NCBI GenBank assembly: GCA_964451325.1
Contig: CAYVHO010000012.1
Coordinates: 1 to 64,000, forward strand
DNA: 64,000 nt
Direction: 5' to 3'
Origin: JAADHI01 sp964451325
GTDB lineage: Bacteria; Nitrospirota; Nitrospiria; SBBL01; JAADHI01
Below, piece by piece: positions 1 to 7,926 of the stretch. Under the pieces are notes generated by a model. The model did not search any database and was not told the DNA's origin. It saw nothing but the letters and a program-made list of their open reading frames with translations. A program made the translations under genes and the position numbers. The first letter of the stretch is position 1. Each line of letters starts with the position of its first letter.

Positions 1-2
1 GA

Positions 3-278
3 ACAAAAAAGGAACACGAGGGGTGTAGATGGGGTTTTTCTACAGCCTCGTTAGGAGACACAAAACTCTATAAGCTCATTTATTTTTCAGATGTCGAAAA
101 CCTCCGTGAACATGGTGAATCTATTACCGGATCTGAGTATATAAAATACAAACATGGCCCGGTTCCGAGTCGTGCAGAAAAATCGGTCAAATCGCTCAAA
201 AGAAGTGGCTCCATTCAGACTAAATCAGTGGAAATGGGGGTCTGGTCTTTAAAGTTGCTGTTTTGTTTTTCTTATTAA
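3..278 (+). CDS. SocA/Panacea (DUF4065) domain protein, 5'-truncated by the window edge
   Basis: The frame is open from the window start to a TAA at 276-278. From about position 60 it reads TKLYKLIYFSDVENLREHG, then ITGSEYIKYKHGPVPS, which is the characteristic core of the Panacea/SocA antitoxin domain (KLxKLLYFxD...G.PIxGxxYxxxxHGPVP). Members of this family usually act as antitoxins or adaptors. The residues before the core (GCRWGFSTASLGD) do not look like a normal N-terminus of the family, and the C-terminus stops soon after the core, so this may be a decayed remnant rather than a working gene. No partner toxin is visible. It lies in a patch of fragments and repeats. The domain call is fairly sure; functionality is doubtful. 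Confidence 0.5.
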   Translation, partial: TKKEHEGCRWGFSTASLGDTKLYKLIYFSDVENLREHGESITGSEYIKYKHGPVPSRAEKSVKSLKRSGSIQTKSVEMGVWSLKLLFCFSY

Positions 279-447
279 GCAGTCGACTTATTGTTGGAAA
301 ATGAAGATTGAGATGATCGGCCTCCCCTGGCGAGCAAGCACTGACTAGCCAGTCCGTCCCATATCGCTCTACCATATTCTATTTTCAAAAGTCTCGCCAC
401 ATGAATAAAAGTATCTGAAGAGATTATTTATGTCAATTTTAAAGACC

Positions 448-504
448 TGACCCCATTCTTGTGACCCCATTCTTGTGACCCCATTCTTGCAGACCCCATT
501 CTTG
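448..504. repeat. Tandem 14-bp direct repeats (TGACCCCATTCTTG)
   Basis: Three perfect back-to-back copies of TGACCCCATTCTTG occupy 448-461, 462-475 and 476-489. A fourth 13-base copy lies at 492-504 after a two-base offset. The preceding bases (TTTAAAGACC) extend the motif on the left. On the minus strand the unit reads as CAAGAATGGGGTCA followed by GGTCTTTAAA. From memory this resembles sequence found beside REP-associated tyrosine transposases in other environmental bacteria, but no transposase gene is present here. The rest of 279-523 holds no recognisable gene. Confidence 0.85.
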
Positions 505-523
505 CATTAGAACTGCAAAAAGA

Positions 524-718
524 GTGAACCATTTTTCAGAGAGTTACTGGTTTTGGCGGGTTTCAGAAGGTGTCGCAAAAACACGTATGCCTGGTTGGAA
601 AAAGAAGCTCTCAGAGGCGGAAATTTGGAAAGTTATTTCGTATCAGCATCCCTGGTCACACGGGAACGAAGCTGCTGTTCACGAGCACAAGGAAATTGAA
701 CATCCGATTGAAAAATGA
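524..718 (+). pseudogene. C-terminal fragment of a c-type cytochrome, heme motif missing
   Basis: A GTG-started frame of 64 codons encodes SYWFWRVSEGVAKTRMPGWK and then KLSEAEIWKVISYQHPW. This is the typical distal half of a class I c-type cytochrome, in which MPxW supplies the axial methionine and the KLSExxxWxVIxY helix closes the fold. No CxxCH heme-attachment site precedes it. The frame runs upstream directly into the 14-bp tandem repeats, so the N-terminal half has been lost or replaced. The C-terminal tail is His/Glu-rich. It is best read as a cytochrome remnant at a rearrangement junction and is unlikely to bind heme. Confidence 0.6.
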
Positions 719-816
719 TTTGCTTTTTTCAGGAAGCACTGATGTGCACTGAATGTACCAAGGTTTGTTTTTTCGGATTATATCAATAGCATCGGGTTAG
801 AGAAAGGAACATAGCG

Positions 817-1269
817 ATGGAAGAACGACGTCTTGCTTTTCGTATTGGGGGGAAAGGCTTAATGGAGATGTGTGCTTCTCACATGATGAAGCGGGAAGTG
901 GTCTTCTTTGGAAAAGAGGCGTACTGTAATGTGCTTGCAGCATCAATGGTCAAAGGGGGCTTTGGTAGTGTCCCCATTATTAGCCATGCAAAGAAGTTAA
1001 TTGGGCTCGTTAGTGAATATGACATCTTAAATGCCTTGATGGCGGGAGAATATCTCCGTGAGACGCCTGCTTCAGCAGTGATGACAAAATCAGTCGTGTC
1101 AATAAAAGAAGAGACCCCGATGATGGCGGTGATAGACCTCCTTCAGGCACGACATCTCATCCGGGTACCCGTGGTGGATGATGAGGGGAGATTAATTGGG
1201 ATCGTGGCACGGCGAGATCTTCTGGAATGCCATTTTGGATCCACTTTGGGGCCCCTACCGAGTTTCTAA
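817..1269 (+). CDS. CBS-domain-pair protein
   Basis: This 150-residue protein consists almost only of a tandem CBS pair (Bateman module). The first CBS motif covers about residues 21-75 (HMMKREVVFF... GSVPIIS...LIGLVSEYDIL) and the second about 85-140 (VMTKSVVSIKEETPM... RVPVVDDEGRLIGIVARRDL). Such stand-alone pairs usually bind adenosine nucleotides and regulate a partner protein. No enzymatic domain is fused to it. An AAGGA ribosome-binding site lies about 8 bases before the ATG. It is followed at 1331 by a small winged-helix protein on the same strand, with which it may be co-transcribed. The partner and ligand cannot be told from sequence. Confidence 0.85.
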   Translation: MEERRLAFRIGGKGLMEMCASHMMKREVVFFGKEAYCNVLAASMVKGGFGSVPIISHAKKLIGLVSEYDILNALMAGEYLRETPASAVMTKSVVSIKEETPMMAVIDLLQARHLIRVPVVDDEGRLIGIVARRDLLECHFGSTLGPLPSF

Positions 1270-1330
1270 TCGTTTTTGTCCTGAAGTCTGATCTTCCAAC
1301 TAAATTCAGAATCTTGAGTTCCAGAGAAGG

Positions 1331-1675
1331 ATGCCCTCGTTTCCTTTTCCGCCCTTCATTATTCTGAGTGCCTTGGAATATGGTGTCAACTATGGCTCAG
1401 AAATCGCTCGAAACTTAGGTGTGTCTAGGCAGATGGTTGCAAAAACGGTCAAAGAACTTTGCCGTGTGAACTACTTGGAACAAATCGAAGGTGTAGGAAA
1501 ACAAAAGCAAATATTATTCACGGAACGGGGTGAGCACCTCATTTCAGACGCGCGGAAGCTACTCGCAAGGCTTGACGATATTCTCTCTAAGGCAATCGGT
1601 CAGAAACCACTGCAAGCGACTGTTGGTGTGTTGGAGGAAATTCAAGTGATATTGGCAACGGCCGAAAAAACATGA
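1331..1675 (+). CDS. Small winged-helix (MarR-like) transcriptional regulator
   Basis: The 114-residue product has a winged-helix fold. Residues about 10-65 (ILSALEYGVNYGSEIARNLG, VSRQMVAKTVKELCRVNYLE) form the helix-turn-helix, and a basic wing (GVGKQKQILFTERG) follows. The C-terminal helix (about 70-114) would form the dimer interface. Fold and length match MarR/PadR-type regulators, but the exact subfamily is uncertain. AGAAGG directly abuts the ATG, so the start is not well supported, but no better one is visible downstream. The gene follows the CBS protein at 817-1269 in the same orientation. Its target cannot be inferred. Confidence 0.65.
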   Translation: MPSFPFPPFIILSALEYGVNYGSEIARNLGVSRQMVAKTVKELCRVNYLEQIEGVGKQKQILFTERGEHLISDARKLLARLDDILSKAIGQKPLQATVGVLEEIQVILATAEKT

Positions 1676-1800
1676 TAATTGAATAAATGGCCTTTGAATT
1701 CAGTTGGGTCTATTACATCCACATATATTCCGTTCTAAAGCTTATATCTTTCAGCTCAATTGAAAACCTAAGCGTTCAGGAGGAAACAGGTTCCCTTACT

Positions 1801-2196
1801 TTACGGAAGGTCCAGATATTTCTTCAATGAAACTATTTTTATTTCCTTGTATTTCACAAGCTTGAGCATCGCACGATCACCTGTAATAATCAGTTCTGCT
1901 TTTCCTGAAATGGCACATTCTAAGATACGATTGTCTGGTTCATCTTCTAAGACAGCGAGCTTGCGGCGTGGGTGAACTAATTCACTAATATCAGAAAGGA
2001 AAACAGCAATGCGGGAAAGTGCTTCTTTATCACGCTCAAATTTTCTGGAAAGTACTTCCAAGAGTTCATTGATGATTGCTTTTGAAAGAATGAGATGGGC
2101 TCTTCCTTCAACAACACGCCTCAATACTTCGTCAGCACGACCACCTGAGAATACGAGTGCAGAAATGAATATATTGGTGTCGAGGACAATTCTCAC
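1801..2196 (-). CDS. PIN-domain toxin (VapC-like, COG1569 type)
   Basis: The 131-residue protein has the PIN ribonuclease layout. It opens with the acidic motif VLDTNIFISAL (Asp6) and continues with a central Glu in INELLEVLSRKF. Acidic residues follow in LEDEPDNRILECA, and ITGDRAML provides the last aspartate. PIN toxins cleave RNA and inhibit growth when not bound by their antitoxin. The start is GTG, overlapping the antitoxin stop as GTGA, so the two are translationally coupled. The partner at 2193-2429 is a ribbon-helix-helix protein. The family matches 'putative toxin-antitoxin system toxin component, PIN family'. The pair lies on the accessory side of the tRNA-Gly. Confidence 0.88.
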   Translation of the reverse strand: MRIVLDTNIFISALVFSGGRADEVLRRVVEGRAHLILSKAIINELLEVLSRKFERDKEALSRIAVFLSDISELVHPRRKLAVLEDEPDNRILECAISGKAELIITGDRAMLKLVKYKEIKIVSLKKYLDLP

Positions 2197-2429
2197 TTTT
2201 TTAGGTAGTAAACTAAGTCTTTTTCTGTGAGAATCCCTTTTTCTAAGGCTTTTTTGCTCCAGTAACCTTGAATTTGATTGAACTCCCCTTTGAGTCGTTC
2301 AATCCGAGCAATTCGAAGAGCATCTTGAACCACGGCACTCAAGGTTTTTCCTTCGGTACGTGCAAAATCTTCGGTTTCTTTCGCAAGGTCAGAGGGGAGA
2401 GAAATCGTTTTTCTGACTGCAGTTCCCAT
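2193..2429 (-). CDS. Ribbon-helix-helix antitoxin of the PIN pair
   Basis: The 78-residue protein begins MGTAVRKTISLPSDLAKETE, a typical ribbon-helix-helix DNA-binding N-terminus (beta strand RKTISLP, then two helices to about residue 45). Its C-terminal tail (GYWSKKALEKGILTEKDLVY) is the type of segment that wraps the cognate PIN toxin. A longer in-frame start exists, but this ATG has AAAGGA just upstream at good spacing. The stop overlaps the GTG of the toxin gene. Antitoxins of this class normally repress their own promoter, and none is marked clearly here. Its identity as an antitoxin rests on fold and gene coupling. Confidence 0.82.
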   Translation of the reverse strand: MGTAVRKTISLPSDLAKETEDFARTEGKTLSAVVQDALRIARIERLKGEFNQIQGYWSKKALEKGILTEKDLVYYLKK

Positions 2430-2641
2430 ATAGTATCCTTTGCCGGCTAATAGTATGAATAAATCATACCACATCCGGCGAAATTTCCACAAAGAATAAC
2501 TGGACTGCAGAATTGATTTCTACAGGTTCAATTGAATCCTCCCATAGTGGTGTTCAGGAGTAGAACTTCCTGTCGTTTTTTTTGAAGGATCTTACGATGA
2601 AGCAGCAATTTAGTGACCGTCAAATTATTAGGAATATTAAG

Positions 2642-2656
2642 GAAGCTCTGATTAAG
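2642..2656 (+). repeat. Dispersed 15-bp repeat GAAGCTCTGATTAAG, copy 1
   Basis: The same 15 bases occur inverted at 4126-4140. Diverged copies lie at 10374-10390 and inside the hairpin at 25365-25392. All copies lie between genes. The nature of the repeat is unknown. Confidence 0.6.
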
Positions 2657-2668
2657 TTATTGATAAGT

Positions 2669-2743
2669 TGGAGCGGGAAACGGGATTTGAACCCGCGACC
2701 TCCGCCTTGGCAAGGCGATGCTCTACCACTGAGCTATTCCCGC
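2669..2743 (-). tRNA. tRNA-Gly (GCC anticodon), CCA encoded
   Basis: On the minus strand the 75-base gene starts GCGGGAATAGCTCAGTGGTA. It has the D-loop GTGGTAGAGC, an anticodon stem-loop reading CGCCTTGCCAAGGCG with GCC as anticodon, and a T arm with CGGGTTTGAACCCG. The acceptor stem is closed by CCCGC, and TCCA is encoded at the 3' end. All four arms pair. The 3' end points toward the accessory patch at 1-2640, the usual geometry for an island boundary, but no integrase or repeated 3' tRNA end is visible in the window. Confidence 0.95.
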
Positions 2744-2788
2744 ATTTGAGTCAGGTGGGGCGGATTCTATCGTATCCCCTGATCACTG

Positions 2789-4087
2789 TCAACGATTTGC
2801 TGGGCTTTTTCCCAGGCTTTTAAAATCATGTCCTGTGGGATTTTGAAAGACCTTTAATCCAAATTCTGATACGGCAGCAAGGAAATGATCAAAGATATCG
2901 GCCTGAATCGCTTCATAGCGCCCCCAATCCGTATCATTGCAAAAAACATATATTTCAATGGGTAAACCATGTTCGCTCGGAGCAAGTTGGCGCACGAGAA
3001 AAGTCATTTCTTGATGGATTTTCGGATGGCCTTTTAAATAGGCGATGATATAGGCGCGAAAAGTCCCAATATTCGACAAGCGCCGTCGATTTACAATATT
3101 CGCATCATCTAAATCATGCGTCGTGTTGTGTTCTGTTAACTCTTTCATTTTTGTTTCAATATAGGTCTTAATCGGTCGTATTTTTGAAAATTTTGCGATC
3201 ATCTCATCATTGCAAAATTGAATCGTACTCATGTCGATGTAGATCGCGCGTTTGATCCGTCGTCCACCAGACTCCGACATGCCGCGCCAGTTTTTAAACG
3301 ATTCACTGATTAAGGCATAGGTCGGAATTGTTGTGATTGTTTTATCCCAATTTTGAATTTTTACTGTTGTAAGGGAAACTTCCAGTACGTCGCCGTCTGC
3401 ACCATATTTTGGCATTTCAATCCAGTCGCCGTGGGTGACCATTTTGTTGGCCGTGAGTTGAATCCCTGCAACAAACCCCAAAATAGCGTCTTTGAAAATC
3501 AACATAAAAACGGCCGTGAGGGCACCCAAACCGCTGAGAAGGTAGAGTGGGGTTTTGTCCAGCATCGCAGAAAAAAACAGAATAAATGCCAGAAAATAGA
3601 TCAGGATTCTAAGCGCTTGGATAAAGGCCTTGATTGGGACTTCTTTTGAAATATCAAACGTTTGATAGATCATCGACACCGCATTTAAAAGCGCATCAAT
3701 AATTAAGAGACCAATGACGATGAGTGACATGTTCAGGCCAGCGTTTAATATTGGAATCCACGTTGGATATCCCCTCAAAGCAGGCGGCATGCCCAGCCAA
3801 ATGACAAGGATGGGCGCGAGGAAGGCAAGACGTGAGAAAACCTTATTTTGAGCCAGAGCATCGTCCCAAGTGACTTTAGTTCGGGCAGACAGCCTATGGG
3901 CGAAAACAAGGAGCTGACGTTTTGCCAAGAGATCCGTGAGATACGCAAAAAAAAGAACGATCAAGATGGCCAGTCCTGTGGCTGTAAACTTACTGATGTC
4001 TTCACTGAGACCGTAGCGAATGAGCCATTCCTGAAACCATCTAATCATAAGGACGTTTGCTCCATGTGAGTTGGGGACGCTCTGCAT
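2789..4087 (-). CDS. MscS-family mechanosensitive ion channel (YbdG/MscM-like)
   Basis: The 432-residue inner-membrane protein has about five hydrophobic segments in its first 190 residues. A pore-type segment follows (LSGLGALTAVFMLIFKDAIL, FVAGIQLTANKMV). The soluble MscS beta domain comes next (GDWIEMPKYGADGDVLEVSL, VKIQNWDKTITTIPTYAL, ESFKNWRGM). The long insert and C-terminal region (HDLDDANIVNRRRLSNIGTF) match the YbdG-type miniconductance subfamily rather than small MscS. The family releases solutes during hypo-osmotic shock. The start at 4087 is uncertain. A second ATG 13 codons in (MIRWFQEWL, at 4048) would give an N-terminus more like homologs; neither has a clear ribosome-binding site. 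The gene stands alone next to tRNA-Gly. Confidence 0.9.
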   Translation of the reverse strand: MQSVPNSHGANVLMIRWFQEWLIRYGLSEDISKFTATGLAILIVLFFAYLTDLLAKRQLLVFAHRLSARTKVTWDDALAQNKVFSRLAFLAPILVIWLGMPPALRGYPTWIPILNAGLNMSLIVIGLLIIDALLNAVSMIYQTFDISKEVPIKAFIQALRILIYFLAFILFFSAMLDKTPLYLLSGLGALTAVFMLIFKDAILGFVAGIQLTANKMVTHGDWIEMPKYGADGDVLEVSLTTVKIQNWDKTITTIPTYALISESFKNWRGMSESGGRRIKRAIYIDMSTIQFCNDEMIAKFSKIRPIKTYIETKMKELTEHNTTHDLDDANIVNRRRLSNIGTFRAYIIAYLKGHPKIHQEMTFLVRQLAPSEHGLPIEIYVFCNDTDWGRYEAIQADIFDHFLAAVSEFGLKVFQNPTGHDFKSLGKSPANR

Positions 4088-4125
4088 AAGTCATGAAGTT
4101 TCGAGAGATAAAATCGCAAGACAGG

Positions 4126-4140
4126 CTTAATCAGAGCTTC
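4126..4140 (-). repeat. Dispersed 15-bp repeat GAAGCTCTGATTAAG, copy 2 (inverted)
   Basis: This is an exact reverse complement of the 15 bases at 2642-2656. It sits in the gap between the MscS gene and the chemoreceptor terminator. Confidence 0.6.
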
Positions 4141-4216
4141 ATTGAGAAGGTTTTAATTTCTTTTTGAGGGGCTTGCCACTTTGCATCGTGTGCTTATTGT
4201 ACACGTTTAGCACTAA

Positions 4217-4261
4217 AAATCCCCCTGCCCTCCTTTATTTAAAAGAAGAACAGGGGGATTT
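4217..4261 (-). terminator. Rho-independent terminator of the chemoreceptor gene
   Basis: A perfect 11-base inverted repeat (AAATCCCCCTG at 4217-4227 and CAGGGGGATTT at 4251-4261) encloses a 23-base loop. Read on the minus strand, the stem is followed by TTTTTAG. This fits termination of the minus-strand chemoreceptor gene that ends at 4310. Confidence 0.75.
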
Positions 4262-4309
4262 GCGCGTCTCTCTGTACCGCCCCCTTTTTGGAACGGCGCA
4301 GGAGCCTTT

Positions 4310-6625
4310 TTACTCTTCCGTCAAACTGGATAGATTGCTCGCCGTTCGTGAAAGTTCTTCGGAGGCCTCGCCAATATTGACTGCACCTGAGGCTGTATTC
4401 TGAGAAGTCGAAATGATTTCTTCAATTTCTTCGACCACCTGCTTGGTTTCTTTTGCGGCTTCAGCCATATTGAGACTGATTTCATTGGTCGTCATGGATT
4501 GCTCTTCGACGGCACTTGCGATACTGGTGGTGATTGAATTGTTTTCTTTGATGATTTCTGTAATTTTTTCGATGGACTCAATCGCACCCTTTGTATTGGA
4601 CTGAATCGCAACGATTTGCGAGCGAATTTCATCCGTGGCCTTGGAGGTGCCTTTGGCCAATTCTTTGACTTCATTGGCCACCACCGCAAATCCCTTGCCT
4701 GCATCACCCGCACGTGCAGCCTCAATGGTTGCGTTTAGGGCCAAGAGATTGGTCTGTCCGGCAATCATACTAATGACCTTCACGACATTCCCAATTTCAC
4801 TGTTTGAGGCATCCAGTTTGATGATGGTTTCGTTCATGGATTCTGCCATCTCAACGGCCTGTTCTGTGATTTGGTTGGCGTTGTGTACGTTTTTTGAAAT
4901 TTCTTTCACCGTGACCGACATTTCTTCTGCTGCTGCGGCCACCGACTGGACATTCTGGTCGGTTTGATTACTGATGTTTGCCACATTTTGGGCTTGTGCA
5001 GTTGTATTTTCTGCATTGGTTTGCATTTCCCGACTGGCCGTGGCGAGTTCTTCCGATGCGGAAGCCACAGAAACCGTCGTTTCTTTTAAAGAACTCTTGA
5101 GCTTAAATTTTTCCGTCACAATGCCCCAATTGGCCATGGTGCCAATACGCACTCTGTCATGATCAAAGATCGCTACAGCGGTCAATTCAAGGACCTCATC
5201 CCCTAAATGAACGATAGCAGCGTGTGGTAGATTTGAAGGATTGTCCAGAATTCGTCGGATTGCACTTGGGTTTTTATGGAAAATATCGATGGATTTTCCG
5301 ACAATATCATTGACCGCACAGGGCAAGAGATGCGCCAGTTTTGCTAATTCGTTTGCGGAAGCAGGATTCATATAAGTGATGTTGTAATCTGTATCGGCAA
5401 AGATAAAATTCGCCTGGGCATTTTCAACCATCGCCGAAATCTGAGCCATCTTGCCTTTCATCGCATCGGCTTCTTTAAGTCCTTGTAACATCTCTGAAAA
5501 CCCAAGCCCTAAAACCCCAATTTCGTCTTTGGCATTGACATCCAGCACAACATCAAGATCTCCTTTTGCAACCTTTTGAACAATGGCGGTCATTTGGCGC
5601 AAGGGGGTGCTAATGGTACGAATGGTGAAAAACCCGATGACAAGACCCAGGGTGATAAAGATGCCTGCCCCGCCGACAGCCGCTTGTCGCTCGGATTTAT
5701 AAGCATCAATCCTTAGATTCAAAAGACGTGTGATCTGGATGGAAGATTCATCATAGAGACGGAAAAAGCTGGTGATGACCTCCGTCCCTTTATCGAAATA
5801 AGGTACAGGATCCACACCAAATTCACCTGACTCGATGCGTTTTTCCAGCATTTTTTCATAGTGATGCAATTTTGAAATGGCCTCTTTTCCCATCCCCTGT
5901 ACCCCGTTCAGGTCTGAATTTGCGTGCGCTGCGGCTTCCATACTGACTGAGAGTGACTCTGCCAGGGCGTCGGTTCCTCCCTCAATCAGCAGCAAGACCG
6001 TTTCTTCATGAGGCAGAATCTCGCCACGCGTCATGATGCCCGCACCCATTCCCCTGAGACGACCCACATGCTCGGTCAGAGACGGAATTTTAAGGAAAAC
6101 ACTGTCTATCAAATAATAAGTGTCGAGGTCGGGGTCAAGAATCAGATTTGATTGATTCAATACATGCTGCGTAAAGCGGATCAGCTTATTGATGAATTTT
6201 GAATGATCTTCAAAACTCTTCGCTGCACTCATGCTGAGATTGTTGCTTTCTAAGGTGTTCCATTCCTGTTTAAGGGTATTCCATTCATTTGTGGTCTTTA
6301 GGATCGTTCCATACTTCGCATCCACGGCATCAATTTTTCTGAGGGCATCATCAATTTCGGAGGATGTTCTGGATATTTTATCTCTGAATGCCGTGTTTCC
6401 ATTGAGAAAACCATAGGAGAAACCACGATGTTGCGGTACTTTCTCAAGTAATCCGGTCATTGGCCTCAGATAGCTCACCCCAATGACCTCCTTTTCGGCA
6501 AATTCGATGACCTTGTTTTCTTCCTTGACCAGCAGATAAAGGTCGACCACTGCTGGGATGAGAAACGCAACACCACACAGGATGAGTTTGTGGCTAATTT
6601 TCATATCTAGAAAAAACTGTTTCAT
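4310..6625 (-). CDS. Methyl-accepting chemotaxis protein with large sensor, HAMP and PAS
   Basis: The 771-residue chemoreceptor begins MKQFFLDMKISHKL and has a first membrane helix at about 15-35. A periplasmic helical domain of about 290 residues follows. A second membrane helix (GGAGIFITLGLVIGFFTI) leads to a HAMP domain (STPLRQMTAIVQKVAKGDLD). A cytoplasmic PAS-type domain comes next (AQANFIFADTDYNITYMNPA), then the signalling domain with its hairpin tip (GQTNLLALNATIEAARAGDA, GFAVVANEVKELAKG). It should control CheA activity. The start was chosen at 6625, not the longer frame to 6673, because GGGAGAGGC lies just upstream. No C-terminal CheR-docking pentapeptide is obvious (the end is SSLTEE). 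No che genes are nearby. Confidence 0.95.
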   Translation of the reverse strand: MKQFFLDMKISHKLILCGVAFLIPAVVDLYLLVKEENKVIEFAEKEVIGVSYLRPMTGLLEKVPQHRGFSYGFLNGNTAFRDKISRTSSEIDDALRKIDAVDAKYGTILKTTNEWNTLKQEWNTLESNNLSMSAAKSFEDHSKFINKLIRFTQHVLNQSNLILDPDLDTYYLIDSVFLKIPSLTEHVGRLRGMGAGIMTRGEILPHEETVLLLIEGGTDALAESLSVSMEAAAHANSDLNGVQGMGKEAISKLHHYEKMLEKRIESGEFGVDPVPYFDKGTEVITSFFRLYDESSIQITRLLNLRIDAYKSERQAAVGGAGIFITLGLVIGFFTIRTISTPLRQMTAIVQKVAKGDLDVVLDVNAKDEIGVLGLGFSEMLQGLKEADAMKGKMAQISAMVENAQANFIFADTDYNITYMNPASANELAKLAHLLPCAVNDIVGKSIDIFHKNPSAIRRILDNPSNLPHAAIVHLGDEVLELTAVAIFDHDRVRIGTMANWGIVTEKFKLKSSLKETTVSVASASEELATASREMQTNAENTTAQAQNVANISNQTDQNVQSVAAAAEEMSVTVKEISKNVHNANQITEQAVEMAESMNETIIKLDASNSEIGNVVKVISMIAGQTNLLALNATIEAARAGDAGKGFAVVANEVKELAKGTSKATDEIRSQIVAIQSNTKGAIESIEKITEIIKENNSITTSIASAVEEQSMTTNEISLNMAEAAKETKQVVEEIEEIISTSQNTASGAVNIGEASEELSRTASNLSSLTEE

Positions 6626-6673
6626 CTTTGCCTCTCCCTTTTTATTTTCCAATGATCCCCAGTATCGTTTCAA

Positions 6674-7022
6674 TGCAAGCGACCTTTGACGGGATCTTCC
6701 CCCCTTGTCTTTTTTTCAAACTTTTGTTATCTGTTCTATCGACAGATCCCCCGAAAAACTTTAGCTTTTTACGTTATTTTTTCGAAGTACATCGGGCAAA
6801 AAGGGTTTTTATCGGTGCTTTGATAACTTAATGTTAGCAGAGAAATACATCCCTTCCGGGAAGATGCAGAACATAGTAAGTTTGACAAGAATTAAGGAAG
6901 TATTGATTGAGTTTTGGACATTAGGAAGAGACAAAAAAACGCAGAGAAAAATAGAAGATGAGGATGTATATAAAAATACGGTGACTTAGGGGATATCTAC
7001 GCAGTCTATTTTCGGGGCGAAT
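6674..7022. other. Intergenic stretch without recognised genes
   Basis: I see no supportable gene here. AAGGAAGTATTGATTGAG at about 6895 is a weak relative of the dispersed GAAGCTCTGATTAAG repeat. The rest is AT-rich and presumably carries the promoter of the minus-strand chemoreceptor gene. Confidence 0.5.
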
Positions 7023-7745
7023 TTAAGCCGATGCAATTTCGTCTGCGATTTTTTCTGCTGCGCCCACAGGATCAGAGCCACCATAAATCGGACGACCAAT
7101 GACCAAATAATCTGCGCCCTGAGCAATGGCTTCGGCGGGTGTCATTGTTCTGCGTTGATCGTCTCCAGTCACTTTGGCCCAATTCGGCCGAATACCGGGG
7201 ATGACCAATGTCAATGCATTGCCAAAACCTTTTTTCAAGGCAGCCGCTTCATGCGCTGAGGCCACGATCCCTGCCGCGCCCGCATTTTTTGCAAGGTTTG
7301 CCAAACGGAGGACCCGCTCTTGTAAAGCTCCTTGGTCTGAAGTGCCCGCTTCTGAAGGGTTTTGGCTGGTGAGTGCCGTCACGCCTAAGATTTCAGTGCC
7401 GTCGCTCATGGCATCCACCACGCTTTTGAGCATGCGTAATCCTCCTGAGGCATGCACGGTTAGAAATCGAAGCTCGGGCGCTTTTTTATGGAGGACTGTT
7501 GCCGCACTGCCGACCTGCATGGGTGTGTCGTACAGCTTTAAATCCAAAAAAATATTCGCCGTGCCAGAGATGTCCGCAATGCGTTTAAGTAGTGGCAGAC
7601 CCTCTCGAATAAAAAGGGTCAGCCCAACTTTAAAAATACCCACATGGGTTTTGAGTTGATGAATGTAAGGACGCGCTGTTTCGAATGAAGGGAAGTCCAG
7701 TGCAAGGATAATCCGGTCTTTGTTTTCTAGGGGTTTTTGATTCAA
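7023..7745 (-). CDS. pyrF: Orotidine 5'-phosphate decarboxylase
   Basis: The 240-residue cytoplasmic enzyme carries out the last step of UMP synthesis, decarboxylating OMP. The signature ILALDFPSFETA lies at residues 13-24. The catalytic motif FLDLKLYDTPMQV lies at about 65-77 and matches the DxKxxD tetrad (Asp-Lys...Asp). The phosphate-binding region VIPGIRPNW and the terminal GADYLVIGRPIYG complete the TIM barrel. Length is normal for the short bacterial form. It stands alone, divergent from gpsA at 7927, so the roughly 180 bases between them should hold both promoters. No other pyrimidine gene is adjacent. Confidence 0.96.
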   Translation of the reverse strand: MNQKPLENKDRIILALDFPSFETARPYIHQLKTHVGIFKVGLTLFIREGLPLLKRIADISGTANIFLDLKLYDTPMQVGSAATVLHKKAPELRFLTVHASGGLRMLKSVVDAMSDGTEILGVTALTSQNPSEAGTSDQGALQERVLRLANLAKNAGAAGIVASAHEAAALKKGFGNALTLVIPGIRPNWAKVTGDDQRRTMTPAEAIAQGADYLVIGRPIYGGSDPVGAAEKIADEIASA

Positions 7746-7926
7746 GGGTGGAATCTCCGGGTTGTTTTTAAAAATAAGGCTTGCTAAGCCTACGAGAGGG
7801 GATTTTTGAAGTCAAGTTGGCTCCTGCATGCACACGATGAGATTTCTTGACATCAAATTTTAAAGCCCTTAGGATGTGTCTCGTTTTTGGCGCGGAACAA
7901 AAATATCATTTAAGGATGATGGTTCA

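Noticed and set aside
448..504. Repeat array as a CRISPR
   Set aside because: The units are contiguous 14-mers without spacers, and no cas genes are near.
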